64,000 bases of DNA from the NCBI GenBank assembly GCA_964390945.1, contig CAYMIV010000003.1, forward strand, positions 6,710 to 70,709. Direction: 5' to 3'. This document shows, one piece after another, positions 49,564 through 57,542 of the stretch. Numbering within the stretch: the first letter of the stretch is position 1; each line of letters opens with the position of its first letter. A model generated the notes under the pieces. The model worked only from the letters and a program-made list of their open reading frames with translations, did no database searches and had not been told where the DNA came from. The translations under genes and the position numbers were made by a program. The stretch is from Damh-18 sp964390945 (GTDB lineage Bacteria > Patescibacteriota > Minisyncoccia > Phycocordibacterales > UBA918).

Positions 49564-49917
49564 CTAAACAAACTCAATGACCGCTTCATAACGTCCTGCT
49601 GAAGTTTCTCCCATGCGTGTAATGCGGGTATAACCGCCTTCTCTTGTCGAATACTCCTTTCCAATTTCATCAAACAGTTTTTTGAGAACTGACGCTTTTG
49701 GCTCGCCAAGTTTTGTGGCGGCCCTTCTTCGAGCAACGACCGTTCCCTGCTTTGCGTATGAGACGAGTCGTTCTACATACGGTCGAAGTTCCTTTGCCTT
49801 TGCTTCCGTTGTCTTTATTTTCTTGTGCTCAATTAGTGATATAGCAAGACCGCGCATAAGTGCCGTGCGCCCTTTTCTATCTCGATTGAGTCTCCGATTT
49901 GCGTTGTGGTGTTGCAT
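49564..49917 (-). CDS. rplQ: 50S ribosomal protein L17
   Basis: A 117-residue L17: MQHHNANRRLNRDRKGRTALMRGLAISLIEHKKIKTTEAKAKELRPYVERLVSYAK is the typical N-terminal half; the C-terminal YTRITRMGETSAGRYEAVIEFV also fits. Follows rpoA by 9 nt in the conserved rpoA-rplQ order. Confidence 0.97.
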   Translation of the reverse strand: MQHHNANRRLNRDRKGRTALMRGLAISLIEHKKIKTTEAKAKELRPYVERLVSYAKQGTVVARRRAATKLGEPKASVLKKLFDEIGKEYSTREGGYTRITRMGETSAGRYEAVIEFV

Positions 49918-49926
49918 AGTAGAGAA

Positions 49927-50895
49927 TTAATCTTTCAACCCGGTATTCAGTTTTTCAAGTATGGTTTCAATTTCTTCAAGACCTTTGGGGCCAATACCAT
50001 CAAGTGCAAGTATGTCGTCTCTTTTCTTACGAACGAGACCGCCAACCGTACGAATGTTTGCATTTTCGAGCGCTGAAAGTGTTCGTGAGGTGAGATCAAG
50101 CGTTTCTATGCGAGTTTTAAGCACATCTGAATCGACTGCCGAATCATCGGTCTTGTCTTCTGCAACAATTTCTCCACTCTCCTTTGCGGGTGTGGTTATT
50201 TCATCCTGAAAACCGATAATAGCCTTCAGTTGATGAATCATGATTTCTATTGCTTTTTCTAGCGCTTCGCGAGGTGACAGCGTACCGTCTGTCTCAATAA
50301 AGACACGGAGACGATTATAGTCGGTACGATCTCCGACGCGCATATTCTCCACCTCGTAATTAACTCTACGAATGGGAGTGAATACCGCATCAAGTGCAAT
50401 GGTACCAATATCTACCTTGTCTTTTTGGTGAACCTCTCGAGGCACGTATCCAAGACCGTGTTCAATGGTGAGTTCAATCGAAAGTTTTACACCCTTTGAA
50501 GTAATTTCGGTTATTTTTTGCTCAGGATTGAGAATTTCAATCTGACTCGGAACCTCAATATCACCCGCCGTAACAACACCGACCTCATTTGCCTTAAGAG
50601 TCACAACTGTTTTTTCGTCCGAATGCATCATGATTCGAACTTTCTTAAGATTAAGAAGTATTGTCACTACATCATCACGTACACCGTCAATTGCTGAAAA
50701 TTCGTGCTGTACGCCGTCAATCTTTACTTGCGTGATAGCAGCCCCAGGAAGCGAGGAGAGAATGATTCGTCGAAGCGAATTGCCGAGCGTGTGTCCATAA
50801 CCCGGATAGAGACCATCAACCTCATATACTCCCTGAAACTCCTCTTCGGAGATAACACGAGGCTTCGACGGTAATGCTACGCTTTTTTCTAGCAT
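49927..50895 (-). CDS. rpoA: RNA polymerase subunit alpha
   Basis: A 322-residue alpha subunit. N-terminal dimerisation domain with YPGYGHTLGNSLRRIILSSLPGAAITQVKIDGVQHEFSAIDGV, LGYVPREVH..., and the EIMIHQLKAIIGF end; a flexible linker; then an alpha-CTD (LDLTSRTLSALENANIRTVGGLVRKKRDDILALDGIGPKGLEEIETIL) keeping the Arg that contacts UP-element DNA. Central to transcription; it is in the alpha operon with S13, S11 and S4. Confidence 0.97.
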   Translation of the reverse strand: MLEKSVALPSKPRVISEEEFQGVYEVDGLYPGYGHTLGNSLRRIILSSLPGAAITQVKIDGVQHEFSAIDGVRDDVVTILLNLKKVRIMMHSDEKTVVTLKANEVGVVTAGDIEVPSQIEILNPEQKITEITSKGVKLSIELTIEHGLGYVPREVHQKDKVDIGTIALDAVFTPIRRVNYEVENMRVGDRTDYNRLRVFIETDGTLSPREALEKAIEIMIHQLKAIIGFQDEITTPAKESGEIVAEDKTDDSAVDSDVLKTRIETLDLTSRTLSALENANIRTVGGLVRKKRDDILALDGIGPKGLEEIETILEKLNTGLKD

Positions 50896-50918
50896 GGTAC
50901 GTTGCTTAGTGATAATTA

Positions 50919-51527
50919 TTAACGGCTGTAAAACTCAAGGACTTGTTGCGGATCAAAAATCGTCTGCGCCGGTTCATATACCGGTTCAGACTTCTTTGTT
51001 CCAGACAAATTCTTCAGATCAAATGTAAGCCAGTTCGGTACTGCGGCCTGTACGTGATTTTCTGCAAGACTGACAAAAAGTGCGCTCTGCTTGCTTCCCT
51101 CTCTCACTGAAACGACGTCACCGATATTGGTTTTGTAAGAAGGCACATCAATTTTCTTTCCGTTGACGTGTATATGACCGTGTGAAACCATTTGGCGTGC
51201 GAGACGACGTGTTTTTGCAAGCCCGATTCGATACACAACATTATCAAGACGAGACTCAAGTCGAGCCATAAGGTCCGCTATCGGTTGTGCTCCTCGCTCT
51301 AACGCTTCATCAACGTAACGTCGAAGTTGCTTTTCTGTTATTGAGTAACTAAAACGCAATTTTTGCTTCTCAAGAAGTTGTCGTTTATAGTCCGTCATCA
51401 TCCCGGGGCGCTTCGTTTTGTTTTTTGATGATCGCGCTTCAGACAACGCAAACTTCTGTGTTTGGGTTTTTTCAAACACAGAGGCCCCAAGTCGCTTTGC
51501 AATTTTATATTTTGGTCCGATTATCAT
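50919..51527 (-). CDS. rpsD: 30S ribosomal protein S4
   Basis: A 202-residue S4: basic N-terminus, KQKLRFSYSITEKQLRRYVDEALER, LESRLDNVVYRIGLAKTRRLARQMVSHGHIHVNGKKIDVPSYKTNIGDVVSVRE (S4 RNA-binding domain). No zinc-binding cysteines at the N-terminus. Primary 16S rRNA binder; in many bacteria S4 is the translational repressor of this operon, which is not testable here. Confidence 0.97.
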   Translation of the reverse strand: MIIGPKYKIAKRLGASVFEKTQTQKFALSEARSSKNKTKRPGMMTDYKRQLLEKQKLRFSYSITEKQLRRYVDEALERGAQPIADLMARLESRLDNVVYRIGLAKTRRLARQMVSHGHIHVNGKKIDVPSYKTNIGDVVSVREGSKQSALFVSLAENHVQAAVPNWLTFDLKNLSGTKKSEPVYEPAQTIFDPQQVLEFYSR

Positions 51528-51541
51528 AAAAGTGTTGTTGC

Positions 51542-51973
51542 TTAGATACGTCGTTCTTTAGGTGGTCGAGGACCATTGTGCGGCACCGGTGTTTGGTCTG
51601 TTATTTTTGTTATTCCAATACCCTTTGAAGAGAAACCGCGCAGCGATGATTCGCGCCCAGCCCCAACACCCTTGATGACGACCGCAGCATCACGCATTCC
51701 CATTTGTTGGGCTTTCTCACCGATAATCTCACCTACTTTCGCAGCCGCAAAAGGTGTTGATTTTCGTGAACCCTTAAAACCAAGCGTACCGCTCGAAGCG
51801 CTTATAAGCGTGTTGCCCTTGCTGTCGCAGAGTGTCAGAATCGTGTTATTAAACGTTGCCAAAACGTTAAGTATTCCTGTCGCCACCTTCTTTTTTGGTA
51901 AACGCGAAAGCGCTCGTGATGTGCTACTCACATCCGATCCACCACCCTTCTTAATTATTCGTTTCTTACCCAT
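51542..51973 (-). CDS. rpsK: 30S ribosomal protein S11
   Basis: A 143-residue S11: GILNVLATFNNTILTLCDSKGNTLISASSGTLGFKGSRKSTPFAAAKVGEI, MRDAAVVIKGVGAGRESSLRGFSSKGIGITKITDQTPVPHNGPRPPKERRI. The first ~25 residues are a Lys/Ser-rich extension relative to the common 129-residue form. Standard place after rpsM. Confidence 0.97.
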   Translation of the reverse strand: MGKKRIIKKGGGSDVSSTSRALSRLPKKKVATGILNVLATFNNTILTLCDSKGNTLISASSGTLGFKGSRKSTPFAAAKVGEIIGEKAQQMGMRDAAVVIKGVGAGRESSLRGFSSKGIGITKITDQTPVPHNGPRPPKERRI

Positions 51974-51999
51974 AGGAAATAATGTAATTTAAGGCGATT

Positions 52000-52377
52000 T
52001 TATGTCTTCTCAAGTTTTCTGCGTCCGGATCCCATCGTTTTCTTGACACCCTTAAGCGTGCGGGCGTTCGTTTTCGTTCGTTGTCCTCGAGCAGGAAGTC
52101 TTTTGGCGTGCCGAGTCCCGCGATACGCCTGAATATCCTTTAGTCGCTTGATGTTCCCGCTTACCTGACGCTTCAGCTCGCCCTCAATCGTAAATGATTC
52201 CACTTTATCTCGTATGGCATTCTCTTCGCTCGTAGATAAATCAGGCACTTTTTTTGAAGCGTCGATTTTCAATTCTTTAAGAATGCTCTGTGCGCGCGAA
52301 TGCCCAATGCCATACACTGCTGTAAGCGCATACTCTAAACGCTTTGTGTCAGAAATTGTGATACCTGAAATTCTCAT
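52000..52377 (-). CDS. rpsM: 30S ribosomal protein S13
   Basis: A 125-residue S13: MRISGITISDTKRLEYALTAVYGIGHSRAQSILKELKID, an IRDKVESF helix, LKRQVSGNIKRLKDIQAYRGTRHAKRLPARGQRTKTNARTLKG with the conserved tail contacting P-site tRNA. Contacts the subunit bridge B1. Follows rpmJ by 9 nt. Confidence 0.97.
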   Translation of the reverse strand: MRISGITISDTKRLEYALTAVYGIGHSRAQSILKELKIDASKKVPDLSTSEENAIRDKVESFTIEGELKRQVSGNIKRLKDIQAYRGTRHAKRLPARGQRTKTNARTLKGVKKTMGSGRRKLEKT

Positions 52378-52386
52378 AGTGTGAGC

Positions 52387-52503
52387 TTAACCTTGTCGTT
52401 GCTTATTGCGCGGCTTCTTCTTATTGATTACGAATATCTTGCCTTTGCGTCGAACAATTTTGTCGTCCGGACTTATTTTTTTTACTGAAGATCGTACTTT
52501 CAT
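52387..52503 (-). CDS. rpmJ: 50S ribosomal protein L36 (zinc-free form)
   Basis: A 38-residue L36 (MKVRSSVKKISPDDKIVRRK...NKQRQG), located by its conserved ends inside a longer frame. In the common form four residues (C-x-x-C, C, H) bind zinc; here they are Ser/Asp, Asn and Arg (SPDD for CRNC), so this is the C-minus paralogue type that needs no zinc. Short gene between infA and rpsM, 4 nt after infA. Confidence 0.95.
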   Translation of the reverse strand: MKVRSSVKKISPDDKIVRRKGKIFVINKKKPRNKQRQG

Positions 52504-52507
52504 GATA

Positions 52508-52729
52508 TTAAAGTCGTTTAGTGATTCGTGCTTTTCCTCCGTATGGTTCCGGGACGACGGCGACCCTGTCACCTACCAGGACTCGTATCTTGAATTTCCT
52601 CATTTTGCCTGCCAGATAGGCAATAATCGGCTTTTCTTCCCCGTCTATCAAAACACGAAAAAGCGCATTAGCAAGCGCCTCCTCGACGGTACCGTAGACG
52701 AGATCATCCTTGTCTGATTTTTCTTGCAT
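52508..52729 (-). CDS. infA: Translation initiation factor IF-1
   Basis: A 73-residue OB-fold protein: VYGTVEEALANALFRVLIDGEEKPIIAYLAGKMRKFKIRVLVGDRVAVVPEPYGGKARITKRL, matching IF-1 with the usual G-x-V-x-E-x-L-x-x-x-x-F and K-x-R-k-x-x-I-x-x-x-x-G-D-x-V pattern. It occupies the A site during initiation. The ATG at 52729 is preferred to the TTG one codon earlier. First gene of the operon, with a good promoter immediately upstream and a leader of only about 6 nt. Confidence 0.94.
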   Translation of the reverse strand: MQEKSDKDDLVYGTVEEALANALFRVLIDGEEKPIIAYLAGKMRKFKIRVLVGDRVAVVPEPYGGKARITKRL

Positions 52730-52741
52730 CAAACGGCTGTG

Positions 52742-52770
52742 AGTCTAACAAAAACGCAACAAAACGTCAA
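52742..52770 (-). promoter_or_regulatory. Promoter of the infA-rpsI ribosomal operon
   Basis: TTGACG (52770-52765), 17-nt spacer, TAGACT (52747-52742) with an extended TGT before it. The infA ATG follows 12 nt later. Confidence 0.8.
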
Positions 52771-52828
52771 GGTGTGCTATACACAGGTCAATCGATCGGG
52801 TCCATTCTCAAGGAAGCTGAGCATCGAA

Positions 52829-54178
52829 TTAATCCTGGTTTTCACCAACAATGGGTGTAATTGTAATTTTGTTTGCGTCCTCGGGAAACGAATTTTTCCA
52901 AAATGGCTTTATATCAACTTTAAATTTGGTAATCTCAGGATATTCCTTGTATATGGAAGATTCAAACGCTGTTTTGGGAAGACCGAGCAAATCAGTCTTT
53001 AGTTTATCAAAATTCAATGTCCAAACGATGCGGGTGGTTCCTTTCAAATCAAATTCAAGAGATTCCAACTTTGAGATATCAGCAAGAGACGTCGATGCGT
53101 TTGTATATGAAAATGTAAGTGTCATGGGATTCGGTATTTCAACTGATGAATTCTCAAATCCACTCACGGTGTGTCGTGCAATGTACGATGCAAACTCTGC
53201 TTCGGGAAAAATCGGAACATGCAAGTGCGCCGTCTCTTTAATGGTCGCCATATCATCGCCATACTTTGTCGCCGGCTGTTGCTCGAAGGCAAAGGTGACT
53301 GCACCGGGATAAAGTATGAAACCAGCTGGCCTTTCTGTTTTTAGGCGTTCAAGAAGAGCATTTCTAAGTTCAAGCTGCAGTGCCTGTTCTGCCGTCTTGA
53401 ATTCATCCTCATTTATCATGAACTTTTTTCCCTCATAACCTCCTCGCATTTCATCAGTTGATTCAGCATACACTTTCTCGTATTGGTCGCTCCCTTTAAG
53501 TCCGGGAATCGTAAATCGACTCGATTTTATGTTGTACTGCTCGCCAGTACCATCGGCAAAAACATCCGCGGTTATAACTCCTGGTGATAATTCACCTTGC
53601 GCGTTCTTTGTTGCTCCCGGCACCTCAATTGACTCCTTTATGCGGTAAATATAGCCTTCGGGAGACTCGAAACGGGTGTTTTTGATGAGTCGCTGCGATG
53701 CAGTGCTGTATGCGTTATAAACCAAAATTTTTCCTGTCGCGCGTTCAGATATTGTTTGCTCACCCGATGCCTTGACCTGGCGCTCGCCACTTGCTTCAAG
53801 ACTCAACAATTCATAACTCAATTCACCCGCGCGAGGACCTTGATATCCAACAAACGTTGCCTGTACGGTCGAATCCTTGTATTTGGGATAGACGGTTATT
53901 TCAGCACCGCTTGTCAGCGAATTAACAAAAATTCCTACCACAAAAATAACCACTACTATGACAAGTGAAACCAAAATTCGCTTTTTTCGCTCCGAATTGC
54001 CATCGAGAATGTCAATTGTAGCAACATCTGAAAAATTAGCGGTTGAATCTATCGACTCAGTGGACGGCTTTGGTCGACGTACCGAAATATCCTGTTTCGG
54101 AAGTACGGTGTTTTGTTCAATTTGTGGTTTTCGAGGTCCCGTCGGGCGGATATCCTGAAGATTCCATTTTTGAGACAT
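52829..54178 (-). CDS. Membrane-anchored baseplate-J-like protein
   Basis: A 449-residue protein: ~70-residue cytoplasmic proline-rich tail, one membrane helix (ILVSLVIVVVIFVVGIFVNSLTSG, about 68-92) and a large beta-rich exported part. The segment ATGKILVYNAYSTASQRLIKNTRFESPEGYIYRIKESIEVPG...GVITADVFADGTGEQYNI looks like the repeated strand pattern of baseplate J family proteins, commonly annotated in CPR genomes. It lies 17 nt after a PilM/FtsA-like gene, so a cytoplasmic actin-like ATPase and a membrane-spanning partner are probably co-expressed. It may correspond functionally to PilN/PilO-type partners; this is inference. Confidence 0.7.
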   Translation of the reverse strand: MSQKWNLQDIRPTGPRKPQIEQNTVLPKQDISVRRPKPSTESIDSTANFSDVATIDILDGNSERKKRILVSLVIVVVIFVVGIFVNSLTSGAEITVYPKYKDSTVQATFVGYQGPRAGELSYELLSLEASGERQVKASGEQTISERATGKILVYNAYSTASQRLIKNTRFESPEGYIYRIKESIEVPGATKNAQGELSPGVITADVFADGTGEQYNIKSSRFTIPGLKGSDQYEKVYAESTDEMRGGYEGKKFMINEDEFKTAEQALQLELRNALLERLKTERPAGFILYPGAVTFAFEQQPATKYGDDMATIKETAHLHVPIFPEAEFASYIARHTVSGFENSSVEIPNPMTLTFSYTNASTSLADISKLESLEFDLKGTTRIVWTLNFDKLKTDLLGLPKTAFESSIYKEYPEITKFKVDIKPFWKNSFPEDANKITITPIVGENQD

Positions 54179-54195
54179 AGGTACAGTATAGCTTG

Positions 54196-55401
54196 TTAAT
54201 CCTTTGGCTCCTCTTCCCCACAGTGGATTTTGTGGAAAAATCTTGCGGCAATGGCGAGGCGCACATCCGTACCACTATGCGAATCAGGATGTTTAAAAAG
54301 TTTGTTATCTACATGGAGCATGGTGAAATGTTCCGAGGTGATGTTCTCAAGTTTTTTAAGTACTTCAGCACGCACAAAATTTTCAATGCCCGGTTCAGTG
54401 AGAACGACGACAGTTTTTGGAATTGCCCTGCGATTAATTATGGTACTAAAAAGTTCCGATAGTTTCATGGCATAGAGATTCACGTGAGTTTCGATTGCGT
54501 TGCGAGCGGTTTCATTGAGTGTGAGTTCAGCATACCCTCGAAGCATTGAAAGTACATGTTCCGGTGACAGGTTTGTTTTTGCAACAACATCGCGCACGAG
54601 CGTATGTGCTCCATAGTGGATTGAGTGCGTTTCAACAAGCGTACCATGTTCGACAATGCCAATTTCAGTAGACTCGCCCGTAACGGAAACAATAACTAAA
54701 TCTTTAGTCTCCTTAAAAAAATCTCTTAATACGCAGTACGTGACAAGCATGCCAGTATGTGTATCTATTGCAGTTTCAGTAAAAATTTTGTCGCGAACAT
54801 CATTAATCGATTCAATGATATCGCGATGCATAAAACCGGTGATGTGTGAAAGTGACAATGATTTTCCCTTAAGACAATGGGGGTCACTGACACTGTAGCC
54901 ATTGACGCGAATATCAACGGTGGTGTTCTCTACAACTGTAAATCCATCTGTAACAAAGATCGCTTCATCATCTGAGGGGGCATCAAGCCCCTTTTCTGCC
55001 GTGAGAGAAAGATCATTGATGAGGTCGTCTGTTATCTGAAAATCTTGAGCATCCTCATACGAAACTTCTCGCGAGAGAGTGTAAGCCCACGGAGCAGAAG
55101 CGATAAGGAAAATTTTACTGATCCTCGCCCTTCGATCATCGTCTGTGAGTGCCTGAAGACCGTCTTTTGAAAAGACGAGGCTTGCCGAAAAGAGCGTCTC
55201 GCGCATCTGCTTCAAGCGCTCAGTTGCTTCAGGTGATCCGGTGCGCAATCTCATGTGAACCCGGTGCGCAAAAATAACACGCGGAACTGAAGTTCCTGAT
55301 TCGCTTTTGATAAGCGCTATACCAACGCTATCTGATGAAACATCAAATAATGCTCCGTAGTGCGGTTTTGCCGCTGAAGAGAACACAGAAAGACCAAACA
55401 T
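54196..55401 (-). CDS. Actin-like ATPase domain protein (PilM/FtsA-like)
   Basis: A 401-residue cytoplasmic protein with the two-domain ASKHA plan: phosphate-1-like YGALFDVSSDSVGIALIKS at the N-terminus, a second phosphate-type segment VIVSVTGESTEIGIVEHGTLVETHSIHYGAHTLVRDVV (about 230-265), and an adenosine-like TVVVLTEPGIENFV near the end. Motifs are weaker than in FtsA; PilM of type IV pili is the closest layout. TATACT ends 6 nt before the ATG, so it heads the unit with the baseplate-J-like gene. Confidence 0.7.
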   Translation of the reverse strand: MFGLSVFSSAAKPHYGALFDVSSDSVGIALIKSESGTSVPRVIFAHRVHMRLRTGSPEATERLKQMRETLFSASLVFSKDGLQALTDDDRRARISKIFLIASAPWAYTLSREVSYEDAQDFQITDDLINDLSLTAEKGLDAPSDDEAIFVTDGFTVVENTTVDIRVNGYSVSDPHCLKGKSLSLSHITGFMHRDIIESINDVRDKIFTETAIDTHTGMLVTYCVLRDFFKETKDLVIVSVTGESTEIGIVEHGTLVETHSIHYGAHTLVRDVVAKTNLSPEHVLSMLRGYAELTLNETARNAIETHVNLYAMKLSELFSTIINRRAIPKTVVVLTEPGIENFVRAEVLKKLENITSEHFTMLHVDNKLFKHPDSHSGTDVRLAIAARFFHKIHCGEEEPKD

Positions 55402-55462
55402 ACCATCAGTATACCGCGAACGATTCGTCGGCGTGCGGGTAATCTACAGGTGTGATTGCACG

Positions 55463-57424
55463 TCACGCAAGTATCGCTTTAATTCTCCGAACGCCGGCAG
55501 ACGAAGATTCTTCTTTAATAATTTTGAACGTACCCGTAATCGAACCCGTTGTTTCAACATGGGGTCCACCGCACAATTCGCGCGAATAGACCGTACCGTC
55601 TTTGCCGGTAATGGAATAAACCTTTACCTCATCAGGGTAACGTTCCCAAAAACTCCCCTCAATAGTCTCATCGTTTTGAGCGCGCTCCTTCGGCATTGTC
55701 TCTATCGTAACGCGGGCGTCATTCTGTATCGCCTCGTTTACATACTGTTCGACACGCTTCAATACTTCCTCAGATATTTTTTCTTTGCACGTGAAATCAA
55801 AGCGCATTCGCTCATTGGTTATGTTTGAACCCGCCTGGTGGACATCCGCCCCCAGTTCTCTTCGGAGACCTGCAAGGAGAAGGTGTGTGGCTGTATGATA
55901 CGCAATAACAGTATCCGAATGGTCGGCGAGGCCTCCCTTGAATTTTTGTTCCGCCCCTGCACGCGACTTTTCGCGGTGCTCGTTCATTAAATTCTGAAAT
56001 CCACTGCGATCAATAGTCAATCCTCGCTCCGCCGCAATCTCTTCGGTGAGTTCCACCGGGAAGCCGTAGGTTGTAAAGAGTTCGAAAACATCCTTGGCTG
56101 ATATTTCCTTCTTAAGATTTATACGAATATCGTTTATACTCTTAACTTTTTCTATCGGAACTCCGCTGATAGTTTTAATTTTTTCAACAGGAACATCGTT
56201 GATTGTTTTAACCACACGGAAAAATTGACTCAACCCTTTTTCGAGTGTCCTTCGAAATTGCGTCTCCTCCGCCTCGATAGCGTCGAGAATTTCACCTTCA
56301 TGTTCCTTGAGGTTTGAATAGTGTTCACTGTATGTTTCGATGACGGAGCGAGCAAGGTTTTTAAGTTCTCCTTCTTTGATTTTGAGAACGTCAGCAAAAC
56401 GAACGGCGCGACGAATGAGGCGTCGAACAAAGTACCCCTGTTCGGCATTTCCTGGAAACACACCATCCCCTATCATAAACGTTGCTCCGCGCATATGGTC
56501 TGCGATGACTCGAAATGCACGGAGATTTTCCACATAACGTTTGTTGGTAAGTTTTTCAACATGGTCGACTATGGTTTTCAGCAAGTCGATAGTAAACACA
56601 TCAGCATTGCCGTTCGCAGCAGCCGCTATACGTTCCAATCCGCCGCCGAAGTCAACATTCTGTTGCGGCAATTTTTCAAATCCGTGTGCTGTTTTGACAT
56701 ATTCCATGAACACAGAATTGCCGATTTCGAGAAACCTCCCGCAGTCGCAATTGGGGTGACAATGTTCACCGAATTGCGTATTGTGCGGTGTTCCAAAATC
56801 ATAAAATACTTCACTATCGGGACCGCCAATTTCTCCAATCGGCATGTTGTTCGGTTTCCCGGCTCTACTCCACCAATTTTTAGCGGAGTCATAGTAGAAT
56901 ATGCGCTCATCATCGTTGATGCCGCGCACACCCCCACTTTTTTCGCTGCCTATATGAGCGACGTGAGCCGTTACACCCTTTTCAGAAAAAAGCGCTTCCC
57001 ACAACTCAACGGACTCCGTGTCTTTGGGGATACCGTTCTCTTCATCTCCTGCAAAAACCGTCACAAATATTTTTTGAGGATCAAGCCCGACTTCGTCGGT
57101 GAGAAACGAAAAGAACATGCGCAACTGTTCCTTTTTAAAGTAATCTCCGAGCGACCAATTTCCGAGCATTTCAAAAAATGTCGTGTGTCGATTGTCACCG
57201 ACCTCATCAATGTCCTCGGCCCGAAAACATTTTTGAGAATCTGCGAGACGTACGCCTTTTGGGTGCTTTTCACCCATGAGATACGCAATAAGTGGTTGCA
57301 TACCGCTCCCGGTAAAAAGAGTTGTTGGGTCGTTATCCGGCACGAGCGCCGACGAGGGAATGATTGCGTGACCATTCCGCTCCATAAACGCAAGATATTT
57401 TTTTCTTATTTCATTTCCGGACAT
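55463..57424 (-). CDS. alaS: Alanyl-tRNA synthetase, short form without C-Ala domain
   Basis: A 653-residue class II enzyme: MSGNEIRKKYLAFMERNGHAIIPSSALVPDNDPTTLFTGSGMQPL, aminoacylation domain to about 240, tRNA-recognition region, and an editing domain with HTATHLLLAGLRRELG and CGGPHVETTG zinc ligands (H-x-x-x-H...C-x-x-x-H). It stops right after the editing domain (SSSAGVRRIKAIL), whereas usual AlaRS continues ~200 residues with the C-Ala/DHHA1 module. A repetitive insert (VKTINDVPVEKIKTISGVPIEKV...) lies near 405-435. It charges tRNA-Ala. Confidence 0.95.
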   Translation of the reverse strand: MSGNEIRKKYLAFMERNGHAIIPSSALVPDNDPTTLFTGSGMQPLIAYLMGEKHPKGVRLADSQKCFRAEDIDEVGDNRHTTFFEMLGNWSLGDYFKKEQLRMFFSFLTDEVGLDPQKIFVTVFAGDEENGIPKDTESVELWEALFSEKGVTAHVAHIGSEKSGGVRGINDDERIFYYDSAKNWWSRAGKPNNMPIGEIGGPDSEVFYDFGTPHNTQFGEHCHPNCDCGRFLEIGNSVFMEYVKTAHGFEKLPQQNVDFGGGLERIAAAANGNADVFTIDLLKTIVDHVEKLTNKRYVENLRAFRVIADHMRGATFMIGDGVFPGNAEQGYFVRRLIRRAVRFADVLKIKEGELKNLARSVIETYSEHYSNLKEHEGEILDAIEAEETQFRRTLEKGLSQFFRVVKTINDVPVEKIKTISGVPIEKVKSINDIRINLKKEISAKDVFELFTTYGFPVELTEEIAAERGLTIDRSGFQNLMNEHREKSRAGAEQKFKGGLADHSDTVIAYHTATHLLLAGLRRELGADVHQAGSNITNERMRFDFTCKEKISEEVLKRVEQYVNEAIQNDARVTIETMPKERAQNDETIEGSFWERYPDEVKVYSITGKDGTVYSRELCGGPHVETTGSITGTFKIIKEESSSAGVRRIKAILA

Positions 57425-57542
57425 ACAATGAGTTGCAATTTCACACTATACTAAAAACCCCCCAAGAAACAAGAGATGCAGTGATTGTTGTGGGGCAAAT
57501 GTTTCTGTCGCGTTCACATCGTTGTTTGTGATAACGGCGACA

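Noticed and set aside
57425..57542. T-box or other attenuator before alaS
   Set aside because: No AGGGTGG-type motif; only an imperfect CCCC/GGGG pairing followed by TTTTT.
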